NCBI GenBank assembly: GCA_944391025.1
Contig: CALXSC010000013.1
Location: 1-40,327 of the forward strand
Direction: 5' to 3'
From: an uncultured Rickettsiales bacterium
GTDB taxonomy: Bacteria > Pseudomonadota > Alphaproteobacteria > Rickettsiales > UBA1997
DNA: 40,327 bases
Shown: one piece after another, positions 32,978 to 40,327 of the stretch
How positions within the stretch are numbered: the stretch's first letter is position 1
Layout of the letters: the number at the start of each line of letters is the position of its first letter
Notes under the pieces: generated by a model
The model's input: only the letters and a program-made list of their open reading frames with translations
Databases searched by the model: none
Told to the model about the DNA's origin: nothing
Program-made: the position numbers and the translations under genes

Positions 32978-33802
32978 ATGGAAGATATCATTACTAGGAG
33001 AGAAAACAAACAAGAAACACCTGAACAAAAACTAGCGCGTAAATTACTAAAAAATTCTCCTGAATTTAGAAAATTAATGGAAAAAAATAGGGACAAAACT
33101 AACGAAGCTCAAAGAAGGCAATATAAGCAAGACAAAAGAGAAATGATAAATATAATCGCTATTCTTTTAGATCAAAGTTTGTCTATGAATGAAAGATTGA
33201 GAAGAGCTGGAAGAGCCCCGGCAAACAGTCCATTTGTAAAAGAGTTTAAAAATAATTTCATAAAATTTGCTAAAAAACATAGAAAATTATTTGAAAAATT
33301 GCAAAAGCAAAAAAAAGAGACCTTAAAAGGCATATTAAATTTAACTTTAAATGACTTTACATTTAATGCGCTTCTAAATGGTATTTCAAATTCAGTCGGT
33401 TCTGCTTTAGAAAATAGTAATAAACAAAATAGAGTTAATTCTAATGAACAAACAGTTGCAAAAAATAAAGAACAAACAAACAAAGAATTTGAAATAAAAG
33501 ATATAATTAGAAGAACTCCAAGAAGAAATAGATTAGCTAATTTAAAAAAGCATAAACCATTAAGTATTAAACCTAGCAGATCTGTTGGTGAAAAACAACC
33601 AGTAAAAATACCTTCAAAATTAAATTCATTTGTTATGGCACAGACTGTAGAAACTCCAGCAATGAAATTTAATCAAACCGCTAAGATAAGCCAAGTAGAA
33701 GCTCTCAAAAAGCAAAGAATGGAAGAAGCATTAAATCCTAAAACAGCCTCAGTTGGAAGAACGATGTCTCCATATCCACCAATACCAACTAGTTATAAAT
33801 AA
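32978..33802 (+). CDS. Basic hypothetical protein
   Basis: A 274-residue protein rich in Lys, Arg, Asn and Gln, with no signal peptide and no membrane helix that I can see. Residues about 15-120 are helical and highly charged (KLARKLLKNSPEFRKLMEKN); about 125-150 is less polar; the rest is a low-complexity Pro/Ser/Lys tail with RRTPRRNRLANLKKHKPL. Composition suggests nucleic-acid binding or a disordered adaptor. I do not recognise it. It lies between ssb and the DnaA-box-like cluster, which makes a role near the origin conceivable but unproven. Confidence 0.65.
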   Translation: MEDIITRRENKQETPEQKLARKLLKNSPEFRKLMEKNRDKTNEAQRRQYKQDKREMINIIAILLDQSLSMNERLRRAGRAPANSPFVKEFKNNFIKFAKKHRKLFEKLQKQKKETLKGILNLTLNDFTFNALLNGISNSVGSALENSNKQNRVNSNEQTVAKNKEQTNKEFEIKDIIRRTPRRNRLANLKKHKPLSIKPSRSVGEKQPVKIPSKLNSFVMAQTVETPAMKFNQTAKISQVEALKKQRMEEALNPKTASVGRTMSPYPPIPTSYK

Positions 33803-33843
33803 ATAATAATATAATATTATTAATAGATTATTATAGTTATTAT

Positions 33844-33897
33844 ACCTGTTAATTTGTTAACAAAAAATCACTAACAAAATTATTAACAGGTATTTTT
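33844..33897 (+). terminator. Hairpin after the basic hypothetical gene
   Basis: ACCTGTTAAT (33844-33853) pairs with ATTAACAGGT (33882-33891), with an inner palindrome TTGTTAACAA, followed by ATTTTTATAT. The arms also form part of the DnaA-box-like repeat set, so the primary function is uncertain. Confidence 0.5.
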
Positions 33898-34110
33898 ATA
33901 TCTAAAATACTTATTTTTCAACAAGTATTAAAGTTATTAACAGCTTGTTAATAACTTTTTTCTAAATTTTTTTTATAATAACCCTGTTGACTAACCTGTT
34001 AATAACTTTTGGAATACGTTAATAGAATTTTGTTAACAGGTTTATTAACATAGTTATTCACAGATTTATTAACAATCTTTATTTTAATTATTTATAAAAA
34101 TAAAAGCATG
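33880..34110. other. Candidate replication origin: cluster of DnaA-box-like 9-mers
   Basis: TTATTAACA occurs at 33880-33888, 33934-33942, 34042-34050 and 34066-34074, and inverted at 33946-33954 and 33997-34005. An exact DnaA box, TTATTCACA, is at 34054-34062. The 34042, 34054 and 34066 copies are spaced exactly 12 bp, like iterons. The variant differs from the E. coli consensus TTATNCACA at one base. Very AT-rich DNA follows (34075-34110 and beyond), suitable for unwinding. gyrB and ssb are adjacent. dnaA and hemE/parAB, common markers of other origins, are not in view. Confidence 0.6.
33931..33962. terminator. Strong hairpin with T-tract
   Basis: AAGTTATTAAC (33931-33941) and GTTAATAACTT (33947-33957) form an 11-bp stem with a 5-base loop, followed by TTTT. 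Each arm contains the 9-mer TTATTAACA. Confidence 0.55.
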
Positions 34111-34115
34111 GCATT

Positions 34116-34290
34116 TATAGTCCACCATTCAGTAAACTTAATAAAATAATTATAAATTTATATTGATTTTAGATGTTTAATTTAAAAGTATCTAATGGAT
34201 ATGTTGTAATATCTATTAAAATAGCCACCATTTTACCTTTTTTGCAGAAGAATTTTATTATTTTTCTCAAAAATAAAATAGTGGACTATA
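34116..34290. repeat. Inverted repeat pair between candidate origin and gyrB
   Basis: TATAGTCCACCATT (34116-34129) and AATAGTGGACTATA (34277-34290) are inverted copies with one mismatch, 175 bp end to end. The interior is AT-rich without a gene. It may be another small palindromic element. Confidence 0.5.
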
Positions 34291-34311
34291 TAAAATTTTT
34301 ACTCTTTGTTT

Positions 34312-36753
<2,442 letters not shown>

Positions 36754-36868
36754 TTACTTTTTATTAGTATTTAATTAAGACATTTCAATCATATAACCTA
36801 ATAAATTAAATTCAAGAAAAATTTAAAATATAGTCCTGTTTTGCAATCTTGTAAATCTGCTTTTCAAA

Positions 36869-36896
36869 ATGAGTGAACGCTTTTAGGCGTTGACTT
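36869..36896. terminator. Weak hairpin between the CE-like gene and gyrB
   Basis: AACGC (36876-36880) and GCGTT (36887-36891) enclose TTTTAG; GACTTTTT follows on the plus strand, but both genes run on the minus strand, where the tail is only mildly T-rich. Low support. Confidence 0.3.
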
Positions 36897-36942
36897 TTTA
36901 ACTAATAAAGATTATAAAATCCTGTTATTTAATTTAGTCTGT

Positions 36943-38427
36943 TTATTCTCCGCCTAATTCTTTTACATTGAACCCATTTTTAAATCTTTCAACTCTTTCC
37001 TTAAAAGTAGTGGTATTTTGCCCATCTTCTAAAAATTTTCTAGCTATATTAGGCAAATAATCATGAACAGCTCTTTCTTGTAAAAACAAATTTGAATCAA
37101 ATTCTGTTAATTCTGGATCGGATTTTGATATTTTTTTAATATTAACTTCATTATTTAAAGTTGATATTGCTGAAGCTATTTGATATGACAAATATGAATC
37201 GGAGGTATCGTATTCAATTTTTCCATCAGGATTTATTTTTATTCCGCTTTCTTCTAATATTTCATTATAATTATCGTAATTTTTTACCAAATATAAGGCG
37301 GTTGTTATTGCAAATATTGGGCATGAACCATTATTTTGTAAATTTAAAACAACATTTACAGTATCTTTTGCCAAACCTTCATGCAACCCTTTATTTTTAT
37401 TTTTTTCTGTCCACTGACCCCAATAATTTTCTCCGGAAGGAGTTGGGTCTTCAGGGCTCCTGGCTTTGAGTCCATATAAAGATACTATTCCTCCATAATC
37501 AAAAGTCAAACATTTTAAATTTGGATCTTTTGGAACAACAATTATAAATCCATGATTTTCAGCTATATTTTCAGCTAGCACGATTTTGTAGTCGCAATTA
37601 TCATTTTCAGTAAAATTGCAAGCTCTTCTCAAAGATTCAGTATCGTTAAAATCTTTTTCATTTAAATGAACCAGCACTTTTTTATTTTCATTTTCAGATA
37701 AAAATAATTTTATAAATGTTTTAGTTAAATTTACATCCATATTTAATTGTTTATTTTTTATTCTTTCAACTAATATTTGTGCTAGTATTTTTTTTGCATT
37801 TTCAATTTCTTCATTACTAGAGGTCATAATAAAATCTTCTAAATCTGAAATTTCAAAATTTTCATTAGAATCAGGACGTGGACTGGAAACTAAAATACTT
37901 TTTTTAGTTTTATCAAATTTATAATATGGCTTTATTGAGTCTTTTGTTAAATATCTGGAAACAGATGAGGATATTTTAGAAATTTCACTTGATGTAGATT
38001 CATAGAATTGTTTTAATTTTACATTTTCAGCATCACATTCTACTTTGCTGGCTAATGAAGATTTTGATTGGGAACTAGATTTTTTTATTAAAAATTCCCT
38101 AATTTTTTTTGTTTTTGGATTATAAAATCTAATTTCGTCTTTTCTATAGATTGTTTTATATACGCTCTTTTTTTTGCCATTATAATAAACTTTTTGAAGA
38201 ATACTATTATCTGACAATTTTGAAAATATAATTTTAAATTTTCCATCGCTTGTATATAATTCCATGACATCTTTTTTGCTAAAAATTCCGATTCTTTTTT
38301 CTTTTATGTTTTCTAAAGGAATTTCCTCATTATCTATAAAATCTGATATATTGTAAGGGTTTATTGAAACACTATCACTATCAGGTGTCATTAAATCAAA
38401 ATCCATTAACAATCCTTTTATTTCCAT
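36943..38427 (-). CDS. Candidate CE-clan cysteine protease (effector-like)
   Basis: A 494-residue protein with no signal peptide. The C-terminal half carries an order of residues like CE-clan peptidases and YopJ-type enzymes: His292 (ENHGFIIVV), Asp310 about 18 residues on (LTFDYGG), Gln364 and Cys369 (NLQNNGSCPIFAITTALYLV). The spacing Gln-x4-Cys fits the oxyanion Gln plus nucleophile. Such proteins cleave ubiquitin-like conjugates or acetylate host proteins when secreted by host-associated bacteria. The N-terminal half is Ser/Lys-rich, with a Ser-rich linker at 117-160. No close family is recognised, and the assignment rests on motif order only. ATG at 38406 (Met8) is an alternative start. 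Confidence 0.6.
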   Translation of the reverse strand: MEIKGLLMDFDLMTPDSDSVSINPYNISDFIDNEEIPLENIKEKRIGIFSKKDVMELYTSDGKFKIIFSKLSDNSILQKVYYNGKKKSVYKTIYRKDEIRFYNPKTKKIREFLIKKSSSQSKSSLASKVECDAENVKLKQFYESTSSEISKISSSVSRYLTKDSIKPYYKFDKTKKSILVSSPRPDSNENFEISDLEDFIMTSSNEEIENAKKILAQILVERIKNKQLNMDVNLTKTFIKLFLSENENKKVLVHLNEKDFNDTESLRRACNFTENDNCDYKIVLAENIAENHGFIIVVPKDPNLKCLTFDYGGIVSLYGLKARSPEDPTPSGENYWGQWTEKNKNKGLHEGLAKDTVNVVLNLQNNGSCPIFAITTALYLVKNYDNYNEILEESGIKINPDGKIEYDTSDSYLSYQIASAISTLNNEVNIKKISKSDPELTEFDSNLFLQERAVHDYLPNIARKFLEDGQNTTTFKERVERFKNGFNVKELGGE

Positions 38428-38743
38428 AACTCAATATAATATAATTTACAATTAGTATATATTATACAACAAAATATCATTTTTGCAAATAAAATACATA
38501 TATAAACTGATTTTTAAAATTTGCTGTAAAGATGGATTTAAAATTTAGAGCTATTTGTAAATTTTTTACTAAAATAGTCCTAAAATTATAATTTTTATTT
38601 GTTGTAAAATATTATTCTTTCTTTTATTATTACTGATAATTAGGACATTTGATATAACCAGTAAATATAAATATTATACAACTAATGGTTGCATTAAAAA
38701 ATTCTTTAAATTTGTGTTGTATATAACTTAACACTTATTTCTT
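38428..38743. other. Intergenic region before trpS stop
   Basis: 316 AT-rich bases without a gene. The motif ATTATACAAC occurs at 38461-38470 and 38673-38682, and an inverted TATACAAC/GTTGTATA pair lies at 38675-38682 and 38716-38723, possibly a terminator of trpS or an operator of the upstream half of the CE-like gene. Nothing else stands out. Confidence 0.35.
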
Positions 38744-39763
38744 TTAACTTTTATAAATATTTTTATTAAAATAGTTAACCCCAACAGCATCCCTAACGCT
38801 ATGCAGAGTTTGTATGGCTCTTTCTCTGGCTTTTTCATTGCCTTTTTTAACTATTCTAATAACTTCATCCATATTATTTTCATATTCTTTCCTAGTCCTT
38901 TGGAATGGCTCAAGTTTTGCAACTATAAGGTCTGTCAGGCGTTTTTTTAGTTTTACATCACCTAACCCGCCCTTTCTATAATGGAGTTTTAACTCTTCTA
39001 ATTCTTCCCTGTTTGGGTCAAATACATCAAGGTATGCAAATACAACGTTTCCTTCAACCTGTCCAGGGTCTTCAACTCTTATATGGTTAGGGTCAGTATA
39101 CATTTCCATAACCTTTTGTTTTATAATATCAGGACTATCCTTTATATAGATAGTATTTCCAAGTGATTTGCTCATTTTTGCATTGCCATCTGTGCCAACC
39201 AGTCTGCTGATTTTAGAAAGCACAGCCTCACATTCCTTTAAAATATTTGTGTTGTATATTCTATTAAATCTTCTGACTATTTCATTTGTCTGTTCAATAA
39301 GCGGCAGCTGATCTTCGCCAACCGGTACTACTTCAGCTTGAAATGCTGTAATATCTGCGGCCTGGCTAACTGGATAGCATAGAAAACCAGCCGGCACACT
39401 TTCTTCAAAACCCTTTTGTGCTATTTCGGTTTTTATTGTCGGATTTCTTTCAAGCCTTGATACCGTAACCAAATTTAAATAAAATGTAAACAATTCTGTT
39501 AGTTCCGGTATCTGGGACTGTATGAATAGCGTTGTAATTTCAGGATTTATACCAACGGCTAGATTGTCCAGCACAGTTTCAAAAACGTTGTCCTGTATTT
39601 TTTTTGGATTGTCATAGTTGTCCGTTAAAGCCTGCATATCTGCAGACATAATAAAAGTTTCGTATTCATTCTGCAATTTAACCCTATTTTCAAGAGAACC
39701 AAAATAATGACCTATGTGCAATGGTCCAGTTGGTCTTTCACCTGTTAAAATAACTTTTTTCAT
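38744..39763 (-). CDS. trpS: Tryptophanyl-tRNA synthetase
   Basis: A 339-residue class I synthetase that charges tRNA-Trp. I chose ATG 39763, giving MKKVILTGERPTGPLHIGHY; an in-frame TTG at 39778 would add five residues. Motifs: HIGH in PLHIGHYFGSL, the GEDQLPLIEQTNEIVRRFN segment that binds tryptophan and ATP, and KMSKS in GNAKMSKSLGNTIYI. The YPVSQAADITAF helix is conserved. Length is normal and the C-terminal anticodon-recognition helices are complete. It lies 70 bases from the next minus-strand gene upstream and may share its transcript. Confidence 0.96.
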   Translation of the reverse strand: MKKVILTGERPTGPLHIGHYFGSLENRVKLQNEYETFIMSADMQALTDNYDNPKKIQDNVFETVLDNLAVGINPEITTLFIQSQIPELTELFTFYLNLVTVSRLERNPTIKTEIAQKGFEESVPAGFLCYPVSQAADITAFQAEVVPVGEDQLPLIEQTNEIVRRFNRIYNTNILKECEAVLSKISRLVGTDGNAKMSKSLGNTIYIKDSPDIIKQKVMEMYTDPNHIRVEDPGQVEGNVVFAYLDVFDPNREELEELKLHYRKGGLGDVKLKKRLTDLIVAKLEPFQRTRKEYENNMDEVIRIVKKGNEKARERAIQTLHSVRDAVGVNYFNKNIYKS

Positions 39764-39832
39764 ATTTGGTAATTTCAATATTTTTACCTATAGAGTTTAA
39801 AAAAAATAATTGATTTGTCAATAATATAACAT

Positions 39833-40327
39833 CTATAATATGTTAAGCTTATATATAAAGTCCAACCCAACTTCCGTATTAATAAGTCCACTTTTTGTAT
39901 TCTTTTTCTTTAAAAAAGTTTTCAATGATTTTACAGGTTTATATTCAATTCCATATGACCATAGGCTATATTCATCAGCATAGTTTTTATCTATAATTTT
40001 TATGTTATCATTATATATTTTTGAAAATGAAGCGTTAAATGATAATTTTTTATAAAAAGGCAATGAAGTTTTTATATTAGTCTCCCATTCATTAGCAAAT
40101 CTATCTTTAGTAAAGTTTATATTTTGAAAATCTCTAATATCTGAAAGTGCAAGATAATAATTTGATGAAATTTTTAACCAATTTTTATGGTGTAGTTCAA
40201 ACCCAAAACTTCCTTTTTGATTTGTTTCTTCAAAATCGTGGTCTAGAGATGTTCTGTATATAAATAGCCAGTTATTCATAATTTTTAATTTTTGACCTAT
40301 GCCTATATTTCCAGTCCAATGTCTAGT
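39833..40327 (-). CDS. C-terminal part of a probable outer-membrane beta-barrel protein
   Basis: The frame stays open to the window edge (upstream of Met at 40279 it reads HWTGNIGIGQKLKI), so the 5' end is missing; at least 164 codons are seen. The chain alternates polar and hydrophobic/aromatic residues in short strands (WLKISSNYYLALSDI, LSFNASFSKIY, LWSYGIEYKPV) separated by charged turns, as in a transmembrane beta-barrel. It ends GLINTEVGLDFIYKLNIL, without the usual terminal Phe. The specific family is not recognised. It is on the same strand as trpS, 69 bases upstream of it. Confidence 0.6.
   Translation of the reverse strand, partial: TRHWTGNIGIGQKLKIMNNWLFIYRTSLDHDFEETNQKGSFGFELHHKNWLKISSNYYLALSDIRDFQNINFTKDRFANEWETNIKTSLPFYKKLSFNASFSKIYNDNIKIIDKNYADEYSLWSYGIEYKPVKSLKTFLKKKNTKSGLINTEVGLDFIYKLNIL

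Overview
The window is strongly AT-rich bacterial DNA whose housekeeping genes (yidC, lolD, bamD, yajC, rlpA, an Hda-type DnaA paralogue, thrS, trpS, rnj, ssb, gyrB, hflK) point to an alphaproteobacterium. Decayed genes, loss of active-site residues, effector-like proteins and many palindromic repeats inside an otherwise compact genome suggest a host-associated lineage (Rickettsiales/Holosporales-like or a gut alphaproteobacterium). The exact taxon cannot be fixed from the sequence alone.

Layout. 1-470: GC-rich repeat cluster. 0.47-1.4 kb (-): ferredoxin and lolD. 1.67-4.3 kb (+): yidC and rlmA, followed by a multi-hairpin GC-rich element. 4.8-5.8 kb: HD phosphohydrolase, then a TIR element. 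6.0-7.8 kb (-): an envelope operon yajC-bamD-rlpA. 7.9-10.4 kb (-): a large unknown protein with two glycine/alanine-rich hydrophobic blocks. 10.6-11.2 kb: hda. 11.25-13.95 kb: a decay zone with 99-bp tandem repeats, a hairpin element, a TIR element, a 5'-truncated ileS and a multiply frameshifted gene. 14.0-15.9 kb (-): thrS. 16.3-17.6 kb (+): an EF-hand protein and a membrane-anchored sigma-like protein. 17.7-18.2 kb: a small gene with a near-perfect sigma70 promoter and two dyads. 18.3-19.5 kb (-): N-terminal Mfd only. 19.6-22.4 kb (+): HlyD-type adaptor, SppA-like protease, HD protein. 22.7-24.5 kb (-): RNase J. 24.7-25.4 kb (+): HAD hydrolase. 25.4-27.7 kb (-): hflK, a MntA/HepT-like pair and a DUF5662-like protein. 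27.8-28.6 kb (-): a prepilin-like gene with an 11-G tract at its start. 28.7-29.3 kb (-): broken xthA. 29.5-30.0 kb: HdeD-like membrane protein. 30.0-32.2 kb (-): aroA-like gene and idi. 32.4-33.8 kb (+): ssb and an unknown basic protein. 33.8-34.1 kb: a cluster of DnaA-box-like 9-mers (candidate origin). 34.3-36.7 kb (-): gyrB. 36.9-38.4 kb (-): a candidate CE-clan cysteine-protease effector. 38.7-39.8 kb (-): trpS. 39.8 kb to the end (-): the C-terminus of a probable beta-barrel protein.

The most unusual observation is a 322-bp palindromic element with long perfect terminal inverted repeats, flanked by a TA duplication, that sits in frame inside idi and adds 108 codons without breaking the reading frame. 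It shares sequence modules with the intergenic repeat clusters at 1-340 and 11345-11707. Other TIR elements lie at 5821-6011 and 12009-12167. Together they look like a family of small palindromic elements that spread through this genome and can become protein-coding, comparable in behaviour to Rickettsia palindromic elements. Other notable points are the candidate origin beside gyrB, a probable phase-variable pilin switch, an aroA lacking nearly all substrate-binding residues, and a ferredoxin reduced to one cluster.
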